A stretch of 64,000 nucleotides of DNA. Source: Pokkaliibacter sp. MBI-7. Lineage in GTDB: Bacteria; Pseudomonadota; Gammaproteobacteria; Pseudomonadales; Balneatricaceae. The translations under genes were made by a program, and so were the position numbers. This document shows positions 1 through 8,943 of this stretch, one piece after another; the stretch's first letter is position 1, and every line of letters begins with the position of its first letter. The notes under the pieces were generated by a model. The model did no database searches. It was not told where the DNA came from and saw only the letters and a program-made list of their open reading frames with translations. The stretch is from positions 2,671,001 to 2,735,000 of the forward strand of contig NZ_JARVTG010000001.1 of the NCBI RefSeq assembly GCF_029846635.1, read 5' to 3'.

Positions 1-288
1 CAGATTCCGGAATCCATCGGCATCTTTATTCTGCCACCCCGGAAAGAAGCGTTACTGGAGCGACTGAACAGCCGTGGCCAGGACGATGATGCGGTTATTG
101 CCGGACGCATGGCCAAGGCTGTCAGCGAAATGTCGCATTATCCCGAATATGACTATGTCATTTTCAATGACGACTTCACCTTCGCTGTCGCCGAGCTGGC
201 TTCGGTATTTCGGGCCGAGCGCTGCAAACTGCAGCGTCAGCAACAGGTTAACGCACGTTTGCTGGCTGAATTGCTGTCCGAAGTTTGA
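1..288 (+). CDS. gmk: Guanylate kinase, C-terminal part (5' end outside window)
   Basis: The window opens inside an open frame (frame 1) of 95 codons ending in TGA at 286-288. The translation begins QIPESIGIFILPP and contains NSRGQDD and a YDYVIFND segment, which match the C-terminal half of guanylate kinase (GMP + ATP to GDP + ADP, cytosolic purine metabolism). The P-loop and GMP-binding N-terminal half lie upstream of the window. The order gmk-rpoZ-spoT is a widely conserved gammaproteobacterial arrangement, which supports the call. The gene is partial only because the window is cut here. Confidence 0.93.
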   Translation, partial: QIPESIGIFILPPRKEALLERLNSRGQDDDAVIAGRMAKAVSEMSHYPEYDYVIFNDDFTFAVAELASVFRAERCKLQRQQQVNARLLAELLSEV

Positions 289-408
289 GCAGTAGAGCTT
301 GTTTCGGGGGCGCGGCTCACATAGAATTGCGCCTCTTGCCTGTCTGGCAGGTTTGGTTATTTTTTATACAGTTTCGTCTTATCATCGCTGAAGGGTAGAC
401 AGAAAACT

Positions 409-624
409 ATGGCACGTGTGACTGTCGAAGATTGTCTGGAAAACGTAGAAAACCGCTTTGAACTGGTCATGGTTGCATCCAAGCGTGCACGCCAGCTGGC
501 CACCGGCGGCAGAGAGCCCAAGGTAGCCTGGGAAAACGACAAGGCGACCGTGGTCGCACTGCGTGAAATTGCACAGGGCAGTGTGACGCGCACCACGCTG
601 GAAGCCGAAGAGGAAGACTTCTAA
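409..624 (+). CDS. rpoZ: RNA polymerase omega subunit
   Basis: This 71-residue protein begins MARVTVEDCLENVENRFELV and carries the ASKRARQL helix typical of the omega subunit. Omega binds beta-prime, helps assemble and stabilise RNA polymerase and, in proteobacteria, forms part of one ppGpp-binding site. The length is slightly shorter than E. coli omega (91 residues). It lies 120 bases after gmk and 19 bases before spoT, as in other gammaproteobacteria. The upstream region is AT-rich (TTATTTTTTATACAG around 357-372) and may hold a promoter, but I cannot assign -35/-10 boxes with confidence. Confidence 0.96.
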   Translation: MARVTVEDCLENVENRFELVMVASKRARQLATGGREPKVAWENDKATVVALREIAQGSVTRTTLEAEEEDF

Positions 625-643
625 GCAGGACCGGGGATTCTCC

Positions 644-2788
644 ATGTCGACCATCAATGCACTGGCTGAGCGACTAAGCGACCACCTGACCCCTGACGAA
701 GTCAACAAGGTCAAGCGGGCGTATTTTTACGCAGAGCAGGCGCATGATGGTCAGTCCCGCAAGTCGGGAGAACCCTACATCATCCATCCTCTGGCGGTGG
801 CCGGTATTCTGGCCAACATGGGGATGGACTCTCAAAGTCTGATGGCGGCCATGTTGCATGACGTCATTGAAGACACCGGCATTCCCAAGAATGCCTTGCG
901 TCATCAGTTCGGCGACACGGTATCGGAGCTGGTCGACGGGGTCAGCAAGCTCAACAAGATGGAGTTTGCCACCAAGGCCGAGGCCCAGGCCGAAAACTTC
1001 CAGAAGATGGTACTGGCGATGTCAGCGGATATCCGCGTGATCCTCGTCAAACTATCAGACCGTCTGCATAACATGCGTACCATCGGTGCCATGTCTGCCC
1101 CCTCGCAACGTCGTATCGCCAAGGAAACATTGGATATCTACGCTCCTATTGCCGGGCGTCTGGGTATGCATCTGGTGCGTACTGAACTGGAAGATCTGGC
1201 TTTTGCGGCCTACTATCCCATGCGTTCCCGACGTTTGTCGGCTGCCGTGGCGCAGTTTCGCGAATCACGGCGGGAGCAGCTGGAAGAGGTTCAGAGTGTC
1301 ATTGAGGAGCGCTTGTCGGCACAAGACGTTAATCATCGCATGACCTGGCGCCAGCGCCATCTGAACAGCATCTACAAGAAAATGCTGCACGAGCGCAAAG
1401 GCCTGAAGACGATCATGGCAACTCAGGTCATCAACGTGGTGACTGATTCGGTAGAAAACTGCTACCGCATTCTCGGCCTGCTGCATGGGCTGTATAAACC
1501 CGTACCGGGCACCTTTTCCGATTACATCGCTATTCCCAAGGCTAACGGCTACCAGTCTCTGCATACTACGCTGTTCACTGGCAAGGGCTTCCAGCTCGAG
1601 GTACTGATCCGTACCGAAGAAATGGAGATGGTGGCCAATCTGGGTATCGCCTGCCAGTGGGGCAGTAACAGCCAGTTGAGTGACCGTGTACAGGGCTCGC
1701 AGCGCCGGGCGCAGCGTTGGGTGGCCGGGCTGCTGGAAATGCAGCAGCGTGCTGGCAGCTCTCTGGAGTTTATCGAGCACGTGAAGGAAGACCTGTTTCC
1801 TGATGAGGTCTATGTCTTCACCCCCAAAGGCAAGATCATGGAACTACCCCGTGGCGCGACGCCGGTGGATTTTGCCTATGCGGTACACACTCATGTGGGT
1901 AACACCTGTGTGGGTTGCTATGTTGATGGGCATCTGGCGCCACTGAGCAGCCCGTTACAGAGTGGTCAGACCGTGGAAGTAATCACCAAGGACAGTTCTC
2001 ATCCCAACATGGCGTGGCTGAGCTTTGTGGTGACTGGCAAGGCGCGCAGCAGCATTCGTCACTTCCTGAAAACGGCCGAGCGCAGTGAATCCATTGAGCT
2101 GGGACGACGTTTGCTGACTCAGGCTGCCGCCAGTGATGGCTATACCCTGGAGCAGATCAGCGAAGGGGCGCTGAATGAGCTATTGCAGGAAACCGAGCTA
2201 TCGGGCCTGGATGATGTGCTGGAAGAAATTGGTCTTGGTAAGCGTGTGCCGCAGGTTGTGGCTCATCGTTTGCAGCCACGGGCGGAAGATGCCCTAGGCG
2301 TGGCTCAGCGTGGCCGCGAAGGGGCTAGCCAGTCACTGGTGATCAATGGTTCTGAAGGTATGCTGGTGAAGTTTGCCCGCTGTTGTTATCCCCTGCCCGG
2401 TGACCCTATTCTCGGGCATTTTGCCGGTGGCAGCCTGATGGTGCATCACTCTCTGTGCAAGAACACGCTGGAGTGGCGCAAAAATCCGGAAAAGACCCTG
2501 ACCTTGACCTGGGGCGAGCATATACAGCGTGAGTTCCTGGCGCCGCTGCGCATTCAGGCAGTGGCTCATCGTGAGCTGTTACCCATGCTGGCCGCTGAGG
2601 CGAGTCTGGCTGATGCTGTGGTGACGCGTATGGATATGGATCAGCAGGATGATTCCGTCAGCATGGTGGAAATGCATCTGCTGGTAAAAAATCGTGTACA
2701 TCTGGCGCGAGTGCTTAAGCGTTTGCGCCATCTCAAACAGGTACAGCGTCTGCAGCGTGTGTTGGCCAGCGTAACGGCTGCAGCCTGA
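644..2788 (+). CDS. spoT: RSH-family (p)ppGpp hydrolase SpoT; synthetase site looks degenerate
   Basis: This 714-residue RelA/SpoT homologue has an N-terminal HD hydrolase domain (IIHP, His72-Asp73 in LHDVIEDT, LSDRLHNMRT), a synthetase-fold domain at about residues 225-345 ending near DYIAIPKANGYQSLHT, a TGS domain (VYVFTPKGKIMELP, about 385-445) and a C-terminal ACT-type region. The hydrolase motifs are intact, so ppGpp breakdown is expected. In the synthetase domain the family motif IMDIYAFR is replaced by IMATQVIN. Residue 259, the Asp that is essential for synthesis in E. coli SpoT, is Ala here, and residue 264 is Asn instead of Arg. Glu319 is kept. I infer a hydrolase-only enzyme. No ridA or trmH follows it, unlike in Pseudomonas or E. 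coli. Confidence 0.93.
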   Translation: MSTINALAERLSDHLTPDEVNKVKRAYFYAEQAHDGQSRKSGEPYIIHPLAVAGILANMGMDSQSLMAAMLHDVIEDTGIPKNALRHQFGDTVSELVDGVSKLNKMEFATKAEAQAENFQKMVLAMSADIRVILVKLSDRLHNMRTIGAMSAPSQRRIAKETLDIYAPIAGRLGMHLVRTELEDLAFAAYYPMRSRRLSAAVAQFRESRREQLEEVQSVIEERLSAQDVNHRMTWRQRHLNSIYKKMLHERKGLKTIMATQVINVVTDSVENCYRILGLLHGLYKPVPGTFSDYIAIPKANGYQSLHTTLFTGKGFQLEVLIRTEEMEMVANLGIACQWGSNSQLSDRVQGSQRRAQRWVAGLLEMQQRAGSSLEFIEHVKEDLFPDEVYVFTPKGKIMELPRGATPVDFAYAVHTHVGNTCVGCYVDGHLAPLSSPLQSGQTVEVITKDSSHPNMAWLSFVVTGKARSSIRHFLKTAERSESIELGRRLLTQAAASDGYTLEQISEGALNELLQETELSGLDDVLEEIGLGKRVPQVVAHRLQPRAEDALGVAQRGREGASQSLVINGSEGMLVKFARCCYPLPGDPILGHFAGGSLMVHHSLCKNTLEWRKNPEKTLTLTWGEHIQREFLAPLRIQAVAHRELLPMLAAEASLADAVVTRMDMDQQDDSVSMVEMHLLVKNRVHLARVLKRLRHLKQVQRLQRVLASVTAAA

Positions 2789-3236
2789 TTCACGATCACT
2801 CTCTCGGCTGTATTCCCTGCCTTTCACTCAGGTAAGCACATGATGTCAGTAATAGAGGCTGGCTCTTCGGGTTTTGTATCGACAAGTATTTTGTAACTGA
2901 AGGTACAAACTGATTACCCAACAAGGCAATCTGTATTGTTACTGATTGTAGTGTGGGGATGTGAGAAGAAAAATAAAAAGCGGGGTAAAAGTAAGAGCAG
3001 GTCGAGGAAAGGACACTCCTTGTCTATCCTCGTACCCATCCATGTTCATCCTTGACGTCGTATCCTACGGGCCTCCTGGCCAACTTCCGGCTTTCCTTAA
3101 CGTCCCTGAACATCATCCTGATGTTTGGCATCCTGCCTTCGTCCTTGTGCTGCCTATTCTGCCATCTTTTTCAAAAAAGGGAATAGGAATTTTTCTGAAT
3201 TTTAACTTTTGTAAGTTATTGCACATTTTTGTGTGC
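2789..3236. other. 448-base gap after spoT with hairpins, no gene seen
   Basis: I find no convincing coding frame here. Two inverted repeats stand out: a nested stem CGAGGA/TCCTCG around an inner AAGGA/TCCTT (about 3003-3032), and AACATCA-TCC-TGATGTT at 3109-3125. Neither is followed directly by a T run. The 3' part (3165-3236) is AT-rich. Both flanking genes end at this gap, so one of the hairpins may act in transcription termination. Confidence 0.4.
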
Positions 3237-4064
3237 TTATAGTAGTGATAAATACCCCTCCCGATAGTCGGGATAGTGAAAAGCATAGCCCGTTTCGATT
3301 AAACGCGTGTTACAACAACGTTTACTTCCCCCGCGAGAGCGTAATGCAACTGTTTCCATTACACACACTTGCAGTTGTGTCGCTAACCACTGGCACACTT
3401 CATGAAGCGGTGCAGGGGTGGAGTCGGTGAGCAGATAACAGTCGGCCAGCGCTTTTCCCTGTTTACAAACTTGCAACATATGTACCATGGCAGCCACGGC
3501 ATCATCCTGATGAATACGATTGGAATAGTAGGGTGGTTCAGCAGGATGGCAGATGCCCTGGCGTACCTGCTCCAGCAGATGATTGCGCCCGGCCCCGTAA
3601 ATGCCGCTCAGACGCAGAATGGTGGCTGGAAAGGTGCTTTGGCGGGCAATCGCCTCGGCTTCCAGCAGGATATGACCGCTGAAGCTGCCGGGATGTGTCG
3701 GACTGTTTTCATCTACCCATTCGCCCTGATCCTGGCCGTAAACGCTGGTACTGGAAATAAAGAACAGGCGCTGAGGTGACCGGGGTAAGGCTGTCAGCAG
3801 GTGTTGCAGTGCCTGCACATAAACAGTGCGATAGCCAGCTTCAGTCCGCTCCGTCGGTGCCAGCATGTAAAACACAAAGTCGGTAGCGGGTAATGTAGCT
3901 GTCAGCGGCTGGCTCAGGTCGTGATAATGCAGGGTCACTCCCGGCAACTCACGTGGGCTGCGACAGAGGGCATGCACCTCATAGCCCTGATGGGCCAGTG
4001 TCAGTGCCAGTGGGCTGCCGAGTTTACCGCAGCCAGCGATCAGAACGGATGTAGGCATTTGCAT
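3237..4064 (-). CDS. NAD(P)-dependent epimerase/SDR family protein (YeeZ-like)
   Basis: This 275-residue protein opens with a Rossmann-fold glycine motif (VLIAGCGKLGSPLA). The extended-SDR pattern continues with ISSTSVYGQDQGEWVDE and the later LRLSGIYGAGRN. That combination resembles the YeeZ-like NAD-dependent epimerase/dehydratase group. The usual catalytic YxxxK is not obvious, so the reaction cannot be assigned. It is transcribed convergently with spoT and divergently from oxyR. The start at 4064 is used by default; a second ATG two codons downstream (4058) is equally possible because no strong ribosome-binding site is visible. Confidence 0.8.
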   Translation of the reverse strand: MQMPTSVLIAGCGKLGSPLALTLAHQGYEVHALCRSPRELPGVTLHYHDLSQPLTATLPATDFVFYMLAPTERTEAGYRTVYVQALQHLLTALPRSPQRLFFISSTSVYGQDQGEWVDENSPTHPGSFSGHILLEAEAIARQSTFPATILRLSGIYGAGRNHLLEQVRQGICHPAEPPYYSNRIHQDDAVAAMVHMLQVCKQGKALADCYLLTDSTPAPLHEVCQWLATQLQVCVMETVALRSRGGSKRCCNTRLIETGYAFHYPDYREGYLSLL

Positions 4065-4246
4065 TAACTGGATATATCCACAGCTTTTCGGTATTGGCTA
4101 TAATGGCAGCCGGATCATCCGGCAACAAGGTGGATGTCGATCCTTCTCAAAGACGCTCTCGATGCGGTGATACCCATCACCGCTCAATGACTGCCGTCTA
4201 TGAGGAGTAACAGCGATAAGTTGAAGTAGCTCAGGAACAGGCCCAG

Positions 4247-5155
4247 ATGACACTTACAGAACTCAAGTACATAGTCACCCTCGCACAGGAACAGCACTTT
4301 GGTCGGGCCGCAGAGCGCTGTTTCGTCAGTCAGCCTACGCTCAGCGTGGCCGTCAAGAAACTCGAGGATGAGCTGGGTATTGCCTTGTTCGAGCGCTCCA
4401 AGAACGCCGTGCGCACCACGCCTATGGGCGACACTATCATTCAGCAGGCTCAGCGAGTGCTGGAAGAAAGCGAGCGTATCCGCGAGCTGGCCACCGCTGG
4501 TAAAGATCAGCTGCGCAGCCCGTTGCGGCTGGGAGCGATTTACACCATCGGGCCGTATCTGTTCCCTCACCTGATCCCCCAGATGAAGCAAAAAGCCCCC
4601 GATATGCCACTGTATATCGAGGAAAACTACACCTCGGTACTGCGCCGCAAACTGCGCAATGGCGAGCTGGATGTGATCATCGTTGCCCTGCCCTTTACCG
4701 AGCCTGATGTACTGACGCTACCGCTGTACGACGAACCTTTCGTCATGCTGATGCCCTGCTCCCATGAGATGGCGAAGCAGGAAACGGTGGATGCCAACAA
4801 TATTCGCTGCAATGACATGCTGCTCCTCGGAGAGGGTCATTGTTTCCGTGATCAGGTCATGCAGGCCTGCCCCAGTCTGCGTGACAGCGAAACGCAGCAG
4901 AGCATTACCGAGGGCAGTTCGCTGGAAACGCTGCGCCACATGGTGGCTTCCGGCTTCGGCATTACCATTCTGCCGCTGTCGGCGGCGGGCGAAGGGCTGT
5001 ATGCTCCCGGCCTGCTCTGCACCCGTCCCTTTACCTCACCTCAGCCGATGCGCACCGTGGCACTGGCATGGCGTGCCAGCTTCCCGCGGCCGAAAGCCAT
5101 TGATGTGCTGCGTGACACCATCAAACAGTGCAACTTGCGGGTACTTCCTGCATGA
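4247..5155 (+). CDS. oxyR: LysR-family peroxide-sensing regulator OxyR
   Basis: This 302-residue LysR-type regulator has an N-terminal winged helix-turn-helix (SQPTLSVAVKKLEDELG, about residues 28-44) and an OxyR-type sensor domain. The motif GHCFRDQVMQAC places cysteines at residues 199 and 208, the same numbering as the redox-active pair of E. coli OxyR that forms a disulfide on peroxide exposure. It should therefore activate peroxide-defence genes. The stop codon overlaps the recG start by four bases (ATGA), so the two genes are almost certainly cotranscribed, an arrangement also known in pseudomonads. Confidence 0.95.
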   Translation: MTLTELKYIVTLAQEQHFGRAAERCFVSQPTLSVAVKKLEDELGIALFERSKNAVRTTPMGDTIIQQAQRVLEESERIRELATAGKDQLRSPLRLGAIYTIGPYLFPHLIPQMKQKAPDMPLYIEENYTSVLRRKLRNGELDVIIVALPFTEPDVLTLPLYDEPFVMLMPCSHEMAKQETVDANNIRCNDMLLLGEGHCFRDQVMQACPSLRDSETQQSITEGSSLETLRHMVASGFGITILPLSAAGEGLYAPGLLCTRPFTSPQPMRTVALAWRASFPRPKAIDVLRDTIKQCNLRVLPA

Positions 5156-7245
5156 CGCCAGCCAGTCTCGATCAGATCGAGATCGCATTACTCAAAGGCG
5201 CTGGCCCGGCGGTGGTCGAGCGCTGTGAACGTCTGGGTCTGCACAGTGTGCAGGATCTGTTGTTTCACCTGCCTTTGCGCTATCAGGATCGCACCCGGAT
5301 CACGCCACTGGGTTCGCTGCGTCCGGGTGACGAAGTGATGGTCGAAGGCTATATCCGGGTTGCCGATATCATCAAAGGCAAGCGCCGCAGTCTGCTGTGC
5401 AAGATTCAGGATGGCTCCGGTACGCTGACGTTGCGCTTCTTTCATTTCTCCCAGGCCCAGCGGGTCGCGCTGCGCAGCGGTGAACTGTTGCGAGGCTTCG
5501 GCGAGGTGCGGGTTGGCCCCAATGGCCTGGAAATGGTTCACCCTGAATACAAGGTGCTGCAGGCGGATAGCCCACCCGCCGATCTGTCACAGGCATTGAC
5601 GGCGATTTACCCCGCCACCGAAGGGCTGACTCAGACCCGTCTGCGACAGCTGTCAGATCAGGCTCTGTCGATGTTGCAGCGGCGGGAGAATGCACTGACT
5701 GACTGGGTGCCCGCCGAGCTGCTGCGTCAGCACCGTCTCTGTTCACTGGAGGAGGCCCTCCTCTATCTGCACCGTCCCCCTGCCGGGATATCGCAGGAGC
5801 GTCTGCTCAGCACCACCGAACCGCATCGCCAGCGTCTGGTTTTTGAGGAATTGCTGGCTCATCACCTGAGTCTGATCAAATTACGCCAGCAGGCATTGCG
5901 GATTGACGCACCGGTGCTGACGGGGGACCAGTCTTTACGGCAGGCACTGCTTGCCTCCCTGCCCTTCAGCCTGACCAACGCGCAGCAGCGAGTGGTCCAA
6001 GAAGTGGCTGAGGACATGAATAAATCGGCGCCTATGTTGCGACTGGTACAGGGCGATGTGGGCTCCGGCAAGACGGTCGTGGCGGCCCTCGCAGCGTTAC
6101 AGGCAGTGGAATCCGGCTTTCAGGCGGTGATGATGGCACCCACCGAGATTCTGGCCGAGCAGCATTTTCACAACTTCAGTCGCTGGCTGGAGCCGCTGGG
6201 GCTGAAGGTGGCCTGGCTGGCAGGTAAGCTCAAGGGCAAGGCCCGGCAGCAGTCTCTGGAGGCGATTGCCAGTGGCGAGGCACGGGTAATAGTTGGTACC
6301 CATGCCTTGTTTCAGGACGATGTGGCCTTCGCCCATCTGGGGCTGGTTATCATCGACGAACAGCATCGCTTTGGCGTGCACCAGCGTCTGGCGCTGCGAG
6401 AGAAAGGCATGCATCAGGGCAAAGCGCCGCATCAGCTGATCATGACCGCCACTCCTATTCCCCGTACTCTGGCCATGGTGGCTTATGCCGATCTCGACTG
6501 CTCCGTCATCGATGAGCTGCCCCCCGGGCGGACACCGATTCAGACCGTGGTGATTGCTGACCAGCGTCGTGATGCGGTGATTGAGCGCGTTCGCGGTGCC
6601 TGCATGGCCGGCCGTCAGGCCTATTGGGTTTGCACTCTGATTGAAGAGTCGGAAGTGCTGGAGTGTCAGGCTGCCGAGGCGACCACCGAGCAACTCAAGG
6701 AAGCCTTGCCTGAGCTCAAGATTGGTCTGGTACACGGGCGCATGAAGGCCACGGAAAAGGCGGCTGTCATGGCCGAGTTCAAAGCCGGTGACCTGCACCT
6801 GCTGGTGGCGACTACGGTCATTGAAGTGGGCGTCGATGTGCCCAATGCCAGTGTCATGATCATCGAGAATCCCGAGCGGCTTGGGCTGGCGCAGCTGCAC
6901 CAGCTGCGGGGCCGGGTCGGGCGTGGTTCAGTAGAAAGCTTCTGTGTGCTGATGTATCACGCCCCGCTGTCGCAGCAGGGCAAGGCTCGACTGGGGGTCA
7001 TGCGGGACAGTACCGACGGTTTTGTGATTGCCGAGAAGGATCTGGAGCTGCGCGGGCCGGGTGAGGTGCTGGGGACGCGCCAGACCGGGCTGGTGCAGTT
7101 CCGTATTGCTGATCTCAGTCAGGATGAGCACTGGCTGGATGCGGTACATGAGGCCGGTGACTGGGTGATGCGTCACCGCCCCGACATCAGTGAACCGCTG
7201 ATCCGCCGCTGGCTGGGACAGGCGGAGCGCTATTCGCAGGCCTGA
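5152..7245 (+). CDS. recG: ATP-dependent DNA helicase RecG
   Basis: This 697-residue superfamily 2 helicase remodels stalled replication forks and branched recombination intermediates. An N-terminal OB-fold wedge domain (about residues 50-150) is followed by helicase motifs: Walker A GDVGSGKT, the DEQH-type motif IIDEQHRFGVHQR, MTATPIPRTLAM, and C-terminal QLRGRVGRG. I chose the ATG at 5152, which overlaps the oxyR stop as ATGA, over an in-frame ATG eight codons upstream that would sit deep inside oxyR. A perfect GCCTGATCAGGC palindrome overlaps the recG stop codon. Confidence 0.97.
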   Translation: MTPASLDQIEIALLKGAGPAVVERCERLGLHSVQDLLFHLPLRYQDRTRITPLGSLRPGDEVMVEGYIRVADIIKGKRRSLLCKIQDGSGTLTLRFFHFSQAQRVALRSGELLRGFGEVRVGPNGLEMVHPEYKVLQADSPPADLSQALTAIYPATEGLTQTRLRQLSDQALSMLQRRENALTDWVPAELLRQHRLCSLEEALLYLHRPPAGISQERLLSTTEPHRQRLVFEELLAHHLSLIKLRQQALRIDAPVLTGDQSLRQALLASLPFSLTNAQQRVVQEVAEDMNKSAPMLRLVQGDVGSGKTVVAALAALQAVESGFQAVMMAPTEILAEQHFHNFSRWLEPLGLKVAWLAGKLKGKARQQSLEAIASGEARVIVGTHALFQDDVAFAHLGLVIIDEQHRFGVHQRLALREKGMHQGKAPHQLIMTATPIPRTLAMVAYADLDCSVIDELPPGRTPIQTVVIADQRRDAVIERVRGACMAGRQAYWVCTLIEESEVLECQAAEATTEQLKEALPELKIGLVHGRMKATEKAAVMAEFKAGDLHLLVATTVIEVGVDVPNASVMIIENPERLGLAQLHQLRGRVGRGSVESFCVLMYHAPLSQQGKARLGVMRDSTDGFVIAEKDLELRGPGEVLGTRQTGLVQFRIADLSQDEHWLDAVHEAGDWVMRHRPDISEPLIRRWLGQAERYSQA

Positions 7246-7353
7246 TCAGGCAGTATCCACCGAGCCAGGCTGCTATACTGTGCCGCTGCCACGAGATGCC
7301 GGATTGCCCTGGCATGTTGTTTTAACAAGAAGCGTGAAACGAATAACCGACCG

Positions 7354-7860
7354 ATGATTACCGAAACCCAGCTGGACTGGCTGACTCGCCAGCTTGAGCG
7401 CGCCCCGCGCGGCCTGGAAGACATTGCTGCCAGCAGCGCCACGGGCATTCCCCTGGTAGTGCGCATGCGCGCAGTGATGGAAGGCAAACCCTTCCCTACC
7501 CTGTACTGGCTGACCAGCCGCGATTTGTTCAAGACCATCTCCACCATCGAAGCAGGCGGCTATATCAAGCGTCTGGAGGCGGAGGTGCAGGACAATCCCG
7601 AGCTGAAAGCCGCGCTGCATGCCAGTCATCAGGATTATGTCGATCAGCGTAATGGTTTTATGCGGGAAGAAGACCGGGAGCTACTGGCGACGCAGGGCAA
7701 GCTGGAATATCTGCAGAAACTCGGTGTGGGAGGCATTGCCGACTGGGACCGCGTGCGTTGCCTGCATATGCACTATGCCCATCACCTGTGTGGTTACAAT
7801 GTGATTGGCCAGCGTCTGGAAGCGGAATTTCAGCTCAGCCAGCTGGTGATTCAGTTCTGA
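7354..7860 (+). CDS. DUF501 family protein
   Basis: This 168-residue protein matches the DUF501 family by pattern: GIPLVVRMRAVMEGKPFPTLYWLT near the N terminus, a central IEAGGYIKRLEAEV segment and a C-terminal DRVRCLHMHYAHHLCGYN block with clustered His and Cys. The family has no established function. The conserved LHMHYAH motif could bind a metal or act catalytically, which is only inference. It lies 108 bases after recG on the same strand and is followed by a hairpin. Confidence 0.82.
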   Translation: MITETQLDWLTRQLERAPRGLEDIAASSATGIPLVVRMRAVMEGKPFPTLYWLTSRDLFKTISTIEAGGYIKRLEAEVQDNPELKAALHASHQDYVDQRNGFMREEDRELLATQGKLEYLQKLGVGGIADWDRVRCLHMHYAHHLCGYNVIGQRLEAEFQLSQLVIQF

Positions 7861-7874
7861 TCCTGCCGTCTTTC

Positions 7875-7900
7875 TGAGGGTGCCTCACATGGCTCCCTCA
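7875..7900. terminator. Hairpin between convergent genes
   Basis: TGAGGG-T-GCC pairs with GGC-T-CCCTCA around a TCACAT loop, directly after the DUF501 stop. Pyrimidine-rich sequence follows without a pure T run, so it is a probable but not textbook terminator between two converging genes. Confidence 0.55.
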
Positions 7901-7939
7901 TCCTTCCTCTACCCGTTCTTTCGATAGACGACTGCCTGA

Positions 7940-8674
7940 TTACTGCGCGCGCAGATTGCTGAACAGATAGCCGTCAAAGTTCGGGTCATCGGTATCCGAC
8001 AGGGCAAACAGGGTGGTCTTGACGTTTTCCAGATGCTGCCACATCGCCTGACGTGCGCCCTGAGCATCGCGTTTGCGTAACTGATTGAGAATGGCGCGAT
8101 GATCCTCCAGCCAGTTGGCCCGGTAAGACAGGTCCATGATGCGCTTGTGCAGGGTCTGCCACATCGGGCTGCGATCGCGGCGATCCCACAGCTGCGTACA
8201 CATTTCCAGCAGCAGGCTGTTTTGTGTTGAGCGGGCGATCAGCAGATGAAAGCGCCGGTCGGCATCCTCACTGACTTCCACCGAAGCCATCATGGTGTCT
8301 TCCAGATCCAGCATTTCCTGCATCTGCTGAATGTCCTGCTTGGTCACCGTCTGCGCGGCGCAGGCGGCAATGGAGCTTTCCAGCACCTGCCGGGCCTGCA
8401 ACAGCTCGAACGGACCAATATCCTCATCCGGAACGCGTTGTGGTGATACGGGGCTGCCGGGCCGCTGGCGCAGATAGATGCCTGAGCCCTGACGTACCTC
8501 TATCCAGCCTTCAATTTCCAGCATGATAAAGGCTTCACGCACCACCGTACGGCTAGTGCCAAAACGTTCGGCATAGGCGCGCTCGGTGGGTAGCTTGCTG
8601 CCTGGAGCAAGTTCCTGCTGGGCCAGATCAGCTTTGATCTGCTCACCAATGTCACGATAGAGGCGTTCGGTCAT
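7940..8674 (-). CDS. uxuR: GntR/FadR-family regulator, UxuR/ExuR-like
   Basis: This 244-residue protein has an N-terminal GntR-type winged helix (LYRDIGEQI, LPTERAYAERFGTSRTVVREAF, about residues 5-65) and an alpha-helical FadR-type effector domain (LLQARQVLESSIAACAA). It diverges from uxuB-uxuA with four TTGGTATACCAA-like sites in between, so it is most likely the local repressor of hexuronate breakdown, relieved by fructuronate or a related sugar acid. The symbol rests on this context plus family type; ExuR cannot be excluded. Confidence 0.85.
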   Translation of the reverse strand: MTERLYRDIGEQIKADLAQQELAPGSKLPTERAYAERFGTSRTVVREAFIMLEIEGWIEVRQGSGIYLRQRPGSPVSPQRVPDEDIGPFELLQARQVLESSIAACAAQTVTKQDIQQMQEMLDLEDTMMASVEVSEDADRRFHLLIARSTQNSLLLEMCTQLWDRRDRSPMWQTLHKRIMDLSYRANWLEDHRAILNQLRKRDAQGARQAMWQHLENVKTTLFALSDTDDPNFDGYLFSNLRAQ

Positions 8675-8734
8675 GGGGCGTTGATACGGGCAGAGGGGTG
8701 AGTGGCTAGGTGCAAACTATACCTGTGGGCATGA

Positions 8735-8777
8735 CTGGTATGCCATAGAAAAATTTTCTATTTATTGGTATGCCAAT
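8735..8777. promoter_or_regulatory. Two UxuR-type operator candidates
   Basis: CTGGTATGCCAT (8735-8746) and ATTGGTATGCCAAT (8764-8777) closely match the UxuR/ExuR operator core TTGGTATACCAA known from enterobacteria. They are separated by an AT-rich stretch in the regulator/uxuB divergent region, where they could control both genes. Confidence 0.75.
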
Positions 8778-8868
8778 TTGGTGCTAAGGTAGCGCCTGTG
8801 CTGACCGTTCTGTACGGTATTTCATCAGAGATGCAGAACTGAAGGCTCTGTACGAGCGCGATACACCA

Positions 8869-8903
8869 GCTGGTATGCAGCGATATCTATTCTGGCATGC
8901 CAG
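8869..8903. promoter_or_regulatory. Two further UxuR-type operator candidates near uxuB
   Basis: GCTGGTATGCAGC (8869-8881) and the perfect palindrome CTGGCATGCCAG (8892-8903) lie 40-75 bases before the uxuB start. They share the TGGYATGC core with the two upstream sites and could act as roadblock or looping operators. Confidence 0.65.
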
Positions 8904-8943
8904 TTTCATCGTTGTACCACTCCTTGCCTGACAGGAAATAACA

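Noticed and set aside
2961..3242. 93-codon frame after spoT
   Set aside because: Composition is irregular, it has no start signal, and it overlaps hairpins; no homology is recognisable.
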